From: Phycisphaerales bacterium | Lineage (GTDB): Bacteria > Planctomycetota > Phycisphaerae > Phycisphaerales > UBA1924 | Length of the DNA stretch: 64,000 nt | Direction: 5' to 3' | Assembly (NCBI GenBank): GCA_028289195.1 | Contig: JANQQR010000005.1 | Span: 1-64,000, forward strand | In this document: one piece after another, positions 42,233 through 49,741 of the stretch | Layout of the letters: the number at the start of each line of letters is the position of its first letter | Numbering within the stretch: position 1 is the stretch's first letter | Made by a program: the position numbers and the translations under genes | The notes under the pieces: generated by a model | Database searches by the model: none | The model's input: the letters and a program-made list of their open reading frames with translations, nothing else | Told to the model about the DNA's origin: nothing

Positions 42233-43402
42233 TCAGGCGCCGACGAACCGGTCGTAGATCGAGCGAGCTCGTTCGGGCCTGGTGGTCCCCGAGACGATCG
42301 CACGCCCGTCGGCGAAGACCGTCAGTTCGATTGGGGCGTCAGCGTCACCGGCGACGCCTTCAAGCGTTGCCCGCACGAGGAATCGATTGCTGACGATGCT
42401 CGCGGCGCCCTCGAGTCGCAGCGCGAGCGCCGGCAGATCGAGCGGGATGGTCTCAGGGGGAGAGATCTGCACGCTGGACCTGCCACAGAGCGTGACGGAC
42501 TCGGGGGACCGGGAGCTGTCGAGGAAGACGAACTGCCTTCGGGCGCAGCATGGGCACTCGGGGTCGTGCGCGGCGCGAGTGTCGATCTGGCGGATGTCGT
42601 TCGACCAAAGGTCGATCGAGAGCATCGTGCGCCGGACGGCACCCAGGTCTCCGACGAGGATCTTGATCGCCTCGGCGGCCTGTATGCTGGCGATCGTGCT
42701 CGTGGCGGGCCCGAGTACGCCCACGGTGTCGCAGGTCTGCGAAGCGCTGGCGCTGCCGGGAACCGGCGGTTCGGGGAAGAGGCATCGCAGGCATGGAGTC
42801 GGCTCGGAGTCGGGTGTCCGATGGGGAAGGACCGACAGCGTGCTCGCAAGCGTGCCGACGGCGCCGGCATACACGAAGGGGATGCCCTCGCGCACGCACA
42901 AATCGTTCAGCAGGTAGCGGGTGGCGAAGTTGTCGGTGCCGTCGAGGACGATGTCCGGCGCCCCCCCTGCTTTCTCGATGATGCGCCCGATCGAGCGCGC
43001 ATCAACGTCTTCGATCAACGCGTTGACCGTCAGGCCTGAGTCGATGGCGCGGAGTTGATCTGCCGCTGCCTCGGCCTTCGGCAACCCGGCGCGGGCGTGG
43101 GCCTCGGTGAACAGCGTCTGACGCTGGAGATTCGAGGGCTCGACGACATCGCGATCGGCGATGGATAGTCGACCGATTCCCGCGCGGGCGAGCAATTCGC
43201 TCGAGACCGTCCCGAGCGCTCCGCAGCCGATGATCAGCGTGTGCGACTCGCGGAGGCGTCGCTGGCCGCCTTGCCCGATGGGGCGCAGCAACTCCTGCCG
43301 GCTGTGTCGGTGCTCGAGCGGCCCCTGGCTGTCGGCGGGTGTCCGGATCACGACGGTGGATGATACGGATCGCACGCCGAGCCCCGGCGTCCCGCTGGAC
43401 AT
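42233..43402 (-). CDS. MoeB/ThiF-type adenylyltransferase (E1-like)
   Basis: 389 residues from ATG 43402. LIIGCGALGTVSSELLARAG binds ATP, RDVVEPSNLQRQTLF and LDGTDNFATRYLLND complete the adenylation site. Zinc cysteines are CLRC and CPCC, and SQTCDTVGVLGP carries the possible catalytic Cys. The last 90 residues (LCGRSSVQI ... LTVFADGRAIVSGT) are the usual C-terminal extension of such proteins. It should activate ThiS- or MoaD-like sulfur carriers, but no carrier gene is nearby. ATG 43456 is possible but would overlap the divergent MFS gene. Confidence 0.9.
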   Translation of the reverse strand: MSSGTPGLGVRSVSSTVVIRTPADSQGPLEHRHSRQELLRPIGQGGQRRLRESHTLIIGCGALGTVSSELLARAGIGRLSIADRDVVEPSNLQRQTLFTEAHARAGLPKAEAAADQLRAIDSGLTVNALIEDVDARSIGRIIEKAGGAPDIVLDGTDNFATRYLLNDLCVREGIPFVYAGAVGTLASTLSVLPHRTPDSEPTPCLRCLFPEPPVPGSASASQTCDTVGVLGPATSTIASIQAAEAIKILVGDLGAVRRTMLSIDLWSNDIRQIDTRAAHDPECPCCARRQFVFLDSSRSPESVTLCGRSSVQISPPETIPLDLPALALRLEGAASIVSNRFLVRATLEGVAGDADAPIELTVFADGRAIVSGTTRPERARSIYDRFVGA

Positions 43403-43431
43403 ATCGGCTCGCGTGCGTACCGTCGCTGCCG

Positions 43432-44778
43432 ATGCCGCTCCGATACCTGGCTTCATTCCGCCCGTCGAGACTGCCCCCCTTGGCTCGGCGCAACTATCGC
43501 CACGAGCTCACCAGCGTGTGCTTCATGTCGGCGGTGGTTGCCTGCGTCGACGGCGGCGTGATCGCGGTCATCGCCGACAAGGCGTTCGACGCCTCGGAGA
43601 TCGAGATCACCATCCTGGCCTCGGCGGCGGCGCTCTCGCATATCACCAGCTTCCTGTGGGCTCGGATGCTCCACGGGCGCGACCGCGTGAAGATGACGGT
43701 CGCGATGCAGGCGGGCGTATCGGCGTGCGTGCTGGCGATCGCGGCGGCCCCGTTCAACCAGACCGGCGTGTGGGTGCTTCTGATCGGGACGCTCCTGGCA
43801 CGGGCGTGCGTGGCCGGCGTTATCACGGCGCGGGGCGATCTGTGGCGCGCGAACTATCCGCGCGCAGAGCGGGGACGCATCACCGGCAAGCTGACGATTC
43901 TCGCGACCATCATCCTGAGCACTGTCGCTGTGTTCGTCGGATGGGTGATGGACCGCCCGTGGGCAACCCCCGACGCGTACCGGTGGATCTATGTCGGCTT
44001 CGCGTTGCTCTCGGTCATCGGGATGTACGCGTTCTCGCGGATGCGCTGGCGCGGGCGCTCGGCGCATCTCGAGAACGAGCGCGCGCAGCGCGAGGACGAG
44101 GACTGGCTCGGCGGCGGGACGCGGGCCATGCTCGGAGTGCTGCGCGACGACCACGAGTACCGCCAATACATGGTCGCGATGTTCCTGCTGGGGCTGCCCA
44201 ACGTCGCCGCCATCCCGCTGTTCATCGTCGCCCTCGGTGACAGGTTCGACCTCGATTACACCGCGAGCATGATGCTCACGCAGGTGCTGCCGGTGCTCGT
44301 GCCCGTGCTGGTGATCCCGCTCTGGGCCAACCTGATCGATCGCGTGCACGTCATCCGATTCCGGACGTACCACTCATGGTCGTTCGTGCTGGCGAACCTG
44401 CTCATGGGGCTCGGGTTCGTCCTGCAGAGCTACGAGGTGCTCTTCGTCGCACGCGTCGCGCTCGGCGTGGGGTTCGGCGGCGGGATGCTCGCGTGGAATC
44501 TCGGGCACAACGACTTCGCCAAGCGCGACCTGGCGACGCTGTACATGGGCATCCACGTCACGCTCACCGGCGTGCGCGGCCTGATCGGGCCGTTCATCGG
44601 GCTTCTGCTGTACTCGGGCCTGACCGTGTTCCCCTGGCTCGCCCAGACTTCTGATGGACCGGCTTGGCAGGGGTTCGGCGAGTGGACGTTCTTCATCTTG
44701 GCCGGCGTGGGTGTTGCCGGAGCGTTGCTGTTCTTGCGCATGAACATCGCGCACTCGCGCAAGGCGCGTGACGCGTAG
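43432..44778 (+). CDS. MFS-like transporter
   Basis: 448 residues with about 12 hydrophobic helices. WARMLHGRDRVK after helix 2 resembles the loop motif of major facilitator proteins. A charged loop of about 30 residues (NERAQREDEDWLGG) lies mid-protein. The substrate is not indicated. ATG 43432 is used, and an earlier ATG at 43339 would run into the divergent gene. Confidence 0.83.
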   Translation: MPLRYLASFRPSRLPPLARRNYRHELTSVCFMSAVVACVDGGVIAVIADKAFDASEIEITILASAAALSHITSFLWARMLHGRDRVKMTVAMQAGVSACVLAIAAAPFNQTGVWVLLIGTLLARACVAGVITARGDLWRANYPRAERGRITGKLTILATIILSTVAVFVGWVMDRPWATPDAYRWIYVGFALLSVIGMYAFSRMRWRGRSAHLENERAQREDEDWLGGGTRAMLGVLRDDHEYRQYMVAMFLLGLPNVAAIPLFIVALGDRFDLDYTASMMLTQVLPVLVPVLVIPLWANLIDRVHVIRFRTYHSWSFVLANLLMGLGFVLQSYEVLFVARVALGVGFGGGMLAWNLGHNDFAKRDLATLYMGIHVTLTGVRGLIGPFIGLLLYSGLTVFPWLAQTSDGPAWQGFGEWTFFILAGVGVAGALLFLRMNIAHSRKARDA

Positions 44779-44811
44779 GGGACAGCCCGTACCGACACCC
44801 GGCCGCTCGGT

Positions 44812-45225
44812 CTACTTCGCGGTGTACTTGCCGCGGCTGACCCGCTTGAAGCGAGGGTCCTTCAGCAGGGTCTGATTGACGATCGTGCGGAAGTTCGGGG
44901 AAGTGGTCTTGTAACCGGCGTGCTGGACCTCTTCGGAGACCTCGGTGACCGAGAGCGTCTTGGTCTTGAGGACGGTGGCGAGCGCGTCGGAGAGTTTCTT
45001 GGTGTTCTTGGGGCGCTTACGGGCGCCGACCCGCGCGAGCTTGCCGCCGGACTCGATGATCTCGGCCTCGACGTTGGCAAGCTCCTCACGGAGCTTTTCG
45101 CGACGCACCATCAGGCGGGCGACCTTTGTTTCGGTCAGTCGTTCGCGGCGTTTGATTTCTTTCTCCAGCGCGTCGGTGCTCATGGACGAGAGCGATTTGC
45201 TCGTTCTCTTTTTCTTCTTAGCCAT
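44812..45225 (-). CDS. Basic coiled-coil protein with HARE-HTH-like winged helix
   Basis: 137 residues, starting MAKKKKRTSKSLSS. Residues about 20-65 form a coiled coil (REKLREELANVEAEIIE). The C-terminal 65 residues (LSDALATVLKTKTLSVTEVS ... FRTIVNQTLL ... FKRVSRGKYTAK) have the pattern of a HARE-HTH winged helix (TL.EA...VL ... V.EI...I ... F..V.RG.Y). Similar small basic proteins recur in planctomycetes. DNA binding is likely and chromosome structuring possible. GGAGG occurs 12 nt before ATG 45225. The gene lies downstream of parB on the same strand. Confidence 0.8.
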   Translation of the reverse strand: MAKKKKRTSKSLSSMSTDALEKEIKRRERLTETKVARLMVRREKLREELANVEAEIIESGGKLARVGARKRPKNTKKLSDALATVLKTKTLSVTEVSEEVQHAGYKTTSPNFRTIVNQTLLKDPRFKRVSRGKYTAK

Positions 45226-45478
45226 GGAAGAACATATCCTCCGGTTCCTGAGTTTATTACCCCGCCGGAACCGCCAGCATCAGTTGGATTGCGGCGAATA
45301 TTCTGAGCCATCCCTCCACAAGACGGCCCTGGCGAAAAGCCAGTTCAGAACCATTCCAAACAGAAAGTAGCCACTCAAGTGCGGCTACGCAACGGGTTTA
45401 AACGAAGAACCCGGGCGTCGAGCCTTCATTCGAGGATGCACTGGAGGCGGATGCGACCGATGCGGAGGTCGAGCCGAT
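45226..45478. other. Structured AT-richer spacer between parB and the basic protein gene
   Basis: 253 bp with lower GC than the flanks. It holds the parB terminator hairpin and a second hairpin, CGGGTT (45393-45398) with AACCCG (45408-45413), around GTTTAAAC. It must also hold the promoter of the 44812 gene. No convincing -35/-10 pair was found. Confidence 0.5.
45357..45388 (-). terminator. Likely intrinsic terminator of parB
   Basis: GTAGCC and GGCTAC (45367-45388) form a 6-bp stem with an internal CACT/AGTG pairing. Read on the minus strand it is followed by TTTCTGTTT. It lies about 90 bp after the parB stop. Confidence 0.6.
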
Positions 45479-46444
45479 TCAGGACCGCATCTCGAACCCG
45501 AGTCGTTTCATGAGCCCGTCGAACTGCTCGAGGGAGTAGAAGTCGATGCTGATCTTGCCCTTCGAGCCCGACGCGTTCGTCGCGATGCGCACGCGGGTGC
45601 CCAGGTGCTCGCGAAGCTGGCGTTCCAGTTCTTCATGTAACGCGCGAGTCGGCTGATGGTCTTTCGGTTTGCCCGCGGTGCCGGCGGCCTCTCGCTTCTG
45701 CGCCGCCTCGTTCCCCCACCGCTCTGTCTGACGCACCGACCAGCCTTCATCGGCTGCTTTCTTTGCGCACGCGACCCTCGACTCCCCGGCGGGCGCCGCG
45801 AGCAGCGCCTTGCCGTGGCCCGCAGACAGCGACCCGGAGCGGATCAGGTCGCGGATGGGCGCCTCGAGTTCGAGCAAGCGGAGCGAATTGGCGACGCTTG
45901 AACGATCGACACCGACCTGCTCGGCGATCTCGCCCTGCGTCAGGCCGAATCGCTCAACGAGCGAACGGAACGCATCGGCTCGATCGATGGGGTCGAGGTC
46001 CTTGCGCTGCACATTCTCCACGATGGCCCACTCTGCGGATTGGCGATCGTCGGCTTCGAGAACGAGCGCAGGGATGCGCTCGAGCTTGGCGAGTTTCGCG
46101 GCTCGCAGGCGGCGCTCTCCCGCGACGAGCTGCCAGCGCCCATCGACAGAGCGCACGGCGATCGGCTGGATCAGGCCGCTCTGCTCGATGGACTTGGCCA
46201 GGTCGGCCAGGGCGGCCTCATCGAATTCCGAACGCGGCTGGAACGGATTCCGGTCGATTGAGTTGATGTCGATCTCGAAGAGTCGAGAGGCACCATCGCT
46301 GGACATCCCCCCTACCGGGGGTATTTCCTTTGATGCACTGGGGGATTTGGCGGGCAGCTTCGGCTCGACGGCGGGAACCTTGACAGGCTCGGAGATGAGT
46401 CCGCTGAGGCCCCGTCCCAGACGTGGCTTGCTCTTGGTTGCCAT
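45479..46444 (-). CDS. parB: Chromosome-partitioning protein ParB
   Basis: 321 residues from ATG 46444, which has GAGGAG 8 nt upstream and starts MATKSKPRLGRGLSGLI, the typical ParB N-terminus (ParA-contact region). The CTPase core contains GERRLRAAKL and IVENVQRKDLDPIDRADAF. The parS-binding HTH is LTQGEIAEQVGVDRSSVANS. A C-terminal dimerisation domain closes it. ParB loads at parS and spreads as a CTP clamp. No parA lies beside it, unlike the usual parAB operon. Two parS-like sites lie 0.4 and 1.2 kb away in the divergent genes. Confidence 0.96.
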   Translation of the reverse strand: MATKSKPRLGRGLSGLISEPVKVPAVEPKLPAKSPSASKEIPPVGGMSSDGASRLFEIDINSIDRNPFQPRSEFDEAALADLAKSIEQSGLIQPIAVRSVDGRWQLVAGERRLRAAKLAKLERIPALVLEADDRQSAEWAIVENVQRKDLDPIDRADAFRSLVERFGLTQGEIAEQVGVDRSSVANSLRLLELEAPIRDLIRSGSLSAGHGKALLAAPAGESRVACAKKAADEGWSVRQTERWGNEAAQKREAAGTAGKPKDHQPTRALHEELERQLREHLGTRVRIATNASGSKGKISIDFYSLEQFDGLMKRLGFEMRS

Positions 46445-46489
46445 CAGGTGTGCTCCTCGGTACGGCTGGGCGGCGATTCCCGGGGTTTT

Positions 46490-46502
46490 CGGTACTGTAC
46501 CG
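46490..46502. promoter_or_regulatory. 13-bp palindrome CGGTAC-T-GTACCG between divergent genes
   Basis: A perfect inverted repeat in the 115-bp gap between parB and the Nudix gene. CGGTAC occurs again at 46458-46463. It may be an operator controlling one or both divergent promoters. Confidence 0.35.
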
Positions 46503-46559
46503 GTTCGGATGCCCGCTTGAAGGTCATCGACCCACGAGATATGGGGGACGCCAAGATTC

Positions 46560-47057
46560 ATGGCCAGTACTTCGAACGCTCCGGCTACGGGCAAGATCGA
46601 ACTCATCGCTCGAGGGCTGCTCCAGCTCGGCAGCGAGATCCTCCTGTGTCGTAATCTGAAGCACGGCTACTACTACCTCCCAGGGGGCAAGGTCGAGTTC
46701 GGCGAGTCGAGCGCCCAGGCGTGCGAGCGGGAGTTCGAGGAGGAGAACGGCCTGATTGTGAGTGCCAAGGCACCGCTGCTGGTGGCCGAAGCGACCTTTG
46801 AGCAGCGGGGGCGCCAACGCCACGAAGTCTCGATCGTGTTCCACGTGGAACACACACCGGCGGAGCCTGTTTCGCCCGAGGAGCTCCGTGAGGCTGGCGT
46901 CCGCAGCCGCGAGGCCAAGATCGGATTCGAATGGGCTGACCTGGCCGTGGTAGCAGACCTGGATCTCCGCCCCGCTCTTATCCGGGCCTGGCTCGCGAGC
47001 GGCGGCGAGAGCAGTCCGAACTCGATGGTCGGCTGGTGTGCGTCGCACGAGGAGTGA
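46560..47057 (+). CDS. Nudix hydrolase
   Basis: 165 residues. The Nudix box is perfect at residues 43-65: G-x5-E-x7-REF-x-EE-x-GL, in GKVEFGE and REFEEENGL. The family hydrolyses nucleoside diphosphates linked to another moiety. The substrate is not indicated. The gene contains a parS site encoding VFHVEH, so its sequence there serves two functions. It is divergent from parB and followed by the sensor kinase gene after 84 bp. Confidence 0.92.
   Translation: MASTSNAPATGKIELIARGLLQLGSEILLCRNLKHGYYYLPGGKVEFGESSAQACEREFEEENGLIVSAKAPLLVAEATFEQRGRQRHEVSIVFHVEHTPAEPVSPEELREAGVRSREAKIGFEWADLAVVADLDLRPALIRAWLASGGESSPNSMVGWCASHEE
46837..46852. promoter_or_regulatory. parS: parS site 1 (inside the Nudix gene)
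   Basis: TGTTCCACGTGGAACA is a perfect 16-bp palindrome, extended by G and C to 18 bp. It is identical to the parS form known in Pseudomonas and differs from the Bacillus site TGTTTCACGTGAAACA by two symmetric bases. It lies 393 bp from the parB start. Confidence 0.88.
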
Positions 47058-47141
47058 GAACCCGCTCTCTTTGCCTCAAACCGGGCCTGGATCGGATCGA
47101 TAGACCTGATCCCGCGCGATCATCGAACGCGCCGGGGCCCC

Positions 47142-48011
47142 ATGATGAGCGATCCCCAGACCAGAGAGAGCGAGACCGGACGTCCCGAGGACGTCGAACG
47201 CCTGCTGCGCCAGATCGAGCTGCTCGAAGCCGAGCTGGCAAAGCGACACAGCCTTGCCACGCTGGGGACGATCGCCGGGTCAATCGCTCACGAGTTCAAC
47301 AACATCCTGACGCCCGTCCTGAGCTACGCGCAGATGGCGTTGTCCTCGCCCGGGAATCGCGACCTCTCGGAGAAGGCGCTGCGCAAGGCAGTGGAGGGGA
47401 CCGAGCGGGCAGCGAAGATCGCAAACTCCCTGCTTGGATTCGTCAGGCCGCCTGATGCCGGCGCAGGCGCGGACGTTGGCTCGGTGATCGAAGAGACGAT
47501 CGCCTGCCTCGCGCGGCACCCCGAAAAGGACGGCATCAAGCTCTCGGTCTCATGTGATCGCCCCTACCACGTCGGTATGGACAGCGTGGAGCTGCACCAG
47601 GTGCTGCTCAACCTGATCCTGAACGCAATCGCGGCGATCAAGCCTCAGCGCGGCGAGATCCAGATCACATGTCAGCACGTCGAGAGTTCCACGTGGAACA
47701 CCCAAGACGATGGTTCACCGCACCAGGCCGAGCTAACAGACATCGTAGAGATTCTGGTGCGCGATTCCGGTCGCGGGATGCCCGCGTCCGTTCAGGAGCG
47801 ACTGTTCGAGGCGTTCTTCACCACAGGCGACGAAGGTCGAAGCGACAAGGCGACCGGCCTGGGCCTCTCGATCTGCCAGCGCCTCGTTCAGAAGGCCGAT
47901 GGCGAGATCAGTGTCGCGAGCGAGCCAGGGCGGGGCACGGAGTTCTCCATCCTGCTTCCCGCGGTGCACGAGGCTGCGAGCGGCAACGAGAGCGCCAGTC
48001 GCGCAGCGTAA
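47142..48011 (+). CDS. Cytoplasmic sensor histidine kinase
   Basis: 289 residues with no membrane helix. A coiled coil (RLLRQIELLEAELAKRH) leads into the dimerisation/phosphoacceptor helix with H50 in SIAHEFNNILTPVL, the NtrB/PilS-like H-box. The ATPase domain has N-box HQVLLNLILNAIAAI, G1 DSGRGMP, FFTTG and G2 TGLGLSICQR. No PAS domain or response regulator is adjacent. The gene carries the second parS site in a poorly conserved loop (ESSTWNT). Start ATG 47142 or 47145. Confidence 0.92.
   Translation: MMSDPQTRESETGRPEDVERLLRQIELLEAELAKRHSLATLGTIAGSIAHEFNNILTPVLSYAQMALSSPGNRDLSEKALRKAVEGTERAAKIANSLLGFVRPPDAGAGADVGSVIEETIACLARHPEKDGIKLSVSCDRPYHVGMDSVELHQVLLNLILNAIAAIKPQRGEIQITCQHVESSTWNTQDDGSPHQAELTDIVEILVRDSGRGMPASVQERLFEAFFTTGDEGRSDKATGLGLSICQRLVQKADGEISVASEPGRGTEFSILLPAVHEAASGNESASRAA
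47685..47700. promoter_or_regulatory. parS: parS site 2 (inside the sensor kinase gene)
   Basis: AGTTCCACGTGGAACA matches the 16-bp parS form at 15 positions, and the central 14 bp are a perfect palindrome. It lies 848 bp from site 1. Here it is read in a different frame (AGT TCC ACG TGG AAC), so the similarity is at DNA level. Confidence 0.82.
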
Positions 48012-48189
48012 GTTATTATATTACAAATACTTACACACTCTTGCTTCGGGTTCTCGCACGCCCTTTGGTTGTTGTCACAATTAAAAGGGTCGAACGGGGA
48101 TCACAGGAACACATGCCTTGAGCAAACGGTTGGCCCGGCGCCTGGTATACCCAGGCCTTCAGCAACCCCACGAGGCAGGAGATTCGCAC
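48012..48189. other. AT-rich spacer before the YceI gene
   Basis: The first 100 bp are strikingly AT-rich for this window (TTATTATATTACAAATACTT). GTAAGT (48008-48013) and ACTTAC (48029-48034) form an inverted repeat that spans the kinase stop codon. A second hairpin, GCCTGG and CCAGGC at 48140-48156, lies in the likely 5' leader of the YceI gene and has no U-tract. The AT-rich part probably holds the promoter. Confidence 0.5.
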
Positions 48190-48795
48190 GTGATCAAGTC
48201 CACCATCTGCTCTTTCGCGAGCGCCGTGATCGTCGGCGCCGCATCGCTCGGTCCCTTCGCCGCGAGCGCCAACGCGCAGGCGGTCGAGGCGTTCGACGTC
48301 GACGCGGTGCACTCCACCGTCGTCTACCGGATCAAGCACATGGACGTCGCGTACTTCTACGGCGCGTTCTGGGGACCGACCGGGTCGTACCAGATCGACT
48401 TCGATAACCCGTCGGCCAGCTCGATCACGATCGAGATCGACGCAAGCAAGGTTGCCAGCGGCAACGACCGTCGCGACAACCACCTGAGGAGCGCCGACTT
48501 CTTCAATGCCGCGCAGTTCCCGACGATCACCTTCGAGGGAACCGATTTCGAGACCGTCAGCGACGGCGTGATGCGCATCACCGGCGATCTCACCATGATC
48601 GGTCAGACAAAGCCCGTCGAGGTGATGCTCGAGTGGACCGGTGAGGGCGAGACGCCGCAGGGGTACAAGAGCGGGTTTGAGGCTTCGTTCAAGTTCAACC
48701 GGAGCGAGTGGGGGATGGACAAGTTCCTCGAGAACAACGGCCTCGGTGATGAGATCTCGATCTTCGTCGGGATGGAAGGCAAGCGCGCCGAGTAA
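48190..48795 (+). CDS. Exported YceI family protein
   Basis: 201 residues from GTG 48190, chosen because AGGAG lies 8 nt upstream and the signal peptide (SFASAVIVGAASLGPFAASA) begins there. The YceI lipocalin-like barrel motifs are present: DAVHSTVVYRIKHMDVAYFYG, RRDNHLRSADFFNAAQFPTI, GDLTMIGQTKPV and FNRSEWGMD. The family binds long isoprenoid lipids in the periplasm. The substrate is unknown here. Confidence 0.92.
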   Translation: MIKSTICSFASAVIVGAASLGPFAASANAQAVEAFDVDAVHSTVVYRIKHMDVAYFYGAFWGPTGSYQIDFDNPSASSITIEIDASKVASGNDRRDNHLRSADFFNAAQFPTITFEGTDFETVSDGVMRITGDLTMIGQTKPVEVMLEWTGEGETPQGYKSGFEASFKFNRSEWGMDKFLENNGLGDEISIFVGMEGKRAE

Positions 48796-48825
48796 AGCGC
48801 TCCGCCCGCGTGCTACCCTGATTCC

Positions 48826-49731
48826 GTGGAAGATCCCCGCCAGGCAGTCGTATTCGTTCTTGCGATCCCTCTGGTGACGGCGTTCATCGTGGCGCTCATC
48901 GGACGACTGTCCTTGCGCTCGCGCACCGGCCGGTGGCGGCTTCTGCGCGAGTGGAGCGCCCCGCTCGCATTGCTCGCTTCCTACGGCGCGGCGCACATCG
49001 CTATCTATGGGCGCCCGACGCTCGATCCGGTGAAGGCCGAGAACGCCGTGCTGTTGGCTCTCGCCGCGGCTTGTCTCATTCCCTGGATCAGCGCGATCCC
49101 GCGCGTGCCGAGATTGCTGGCCGGCGCGTTCATGGCCTACGGCTCGGTCTGGCTCGTGATGCGCTGGAAACTCGCTCTCGGGCAGTGGAATGCCGGTGAG
49201 CTCGCCCTCTGGTGCGCTATCGCCTCGCTGGCGGTGCTCACCCTTGCGATCGGCGCGGGCTCGCTTGTTCACACGAGGCGGGGCGCAGACGGAGCGGGTC
49301 AGCCGGACCCGGTCGGTCTCGCTGCGCTCGGCGCGCTCCCGTTTCTCGCTTCGGCGCTGATCCTCGCGCAGGGTGGGCTGATGTCGGGCTCGCAGGCGGC
49401 GGGAGCGCTTGGTATCGGCGTGATCGGTCTATCGCTCTCGCTGCCGTGGCGCGCCGGCGCTGTTGCGATCCGCGACGCATCGACCGTGGTCGCCCTCGGC
49501 CTTGGTGTGATCACGATCGACGCCGTGATGCGCTCATCGTTCAGCCAGGGGTACGCGGCGCTCATCTGCGCTTCACCACTGGCGGTGGTCGGCGCGCGGA
49601 GCCTTCTGGCGAACAACGCGGCCCGCTGGGCGCGCGAGGCGGTCGCGCTCGTCGTCGGGCTGATGCCACTGGGCGCCGTGTCGGCGATCGAGGTAATCCT
49701 GATGCTCACGGACGAGAGCGTGCAGTTCTAG
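48826..49731 (+). CDS. Hypothetical multi-pass membrane protein
   Basis: 301 residues with about nine hydrophobic helices and short loops, starting at GTG 48826, 30 bp after yceI. Gly, Ala and Leu dominate. No charged motif or family is recognised. Probably co-transcribed with the YceI gene. It ends 10 bp before the convergent icd. Confidence 0.75.
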   Translation: MEDPRQAVVFVLAIPLVTAFIVALIGRLSLRSRTGRWRLLREWSAPLALLASYGAAHIAIYGRPTLDPVKAENAVLLALAAACLIPWISAIPRVPRLLAGAFMAYGSVWLVMRWKLALGQWNAGELALWCAIASLAVLTLAIGAGSLVHTRRGADGAGQPDPVGLAALGALPFLASALILAQGGLMSGSQAAGALGIGVIGLSLSLPWRAGAVAIRDASTVVALGLGVITIDAVMRSSFSQGYAALICASPLAVVGARSLLANNAARWAREAVALVVGLMPLGAVSAIEVILMLTDESVQF

Positions 49732-49741
49732 CTCGTTCGCT

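Noticed and set aside
48012..48117. Replication origin in the AT-rich stretch near parB
   Set aside because: No TTATNCACA DnaA-box cluster and no dnaA, dnaN, rnpA or mnmG nearby.
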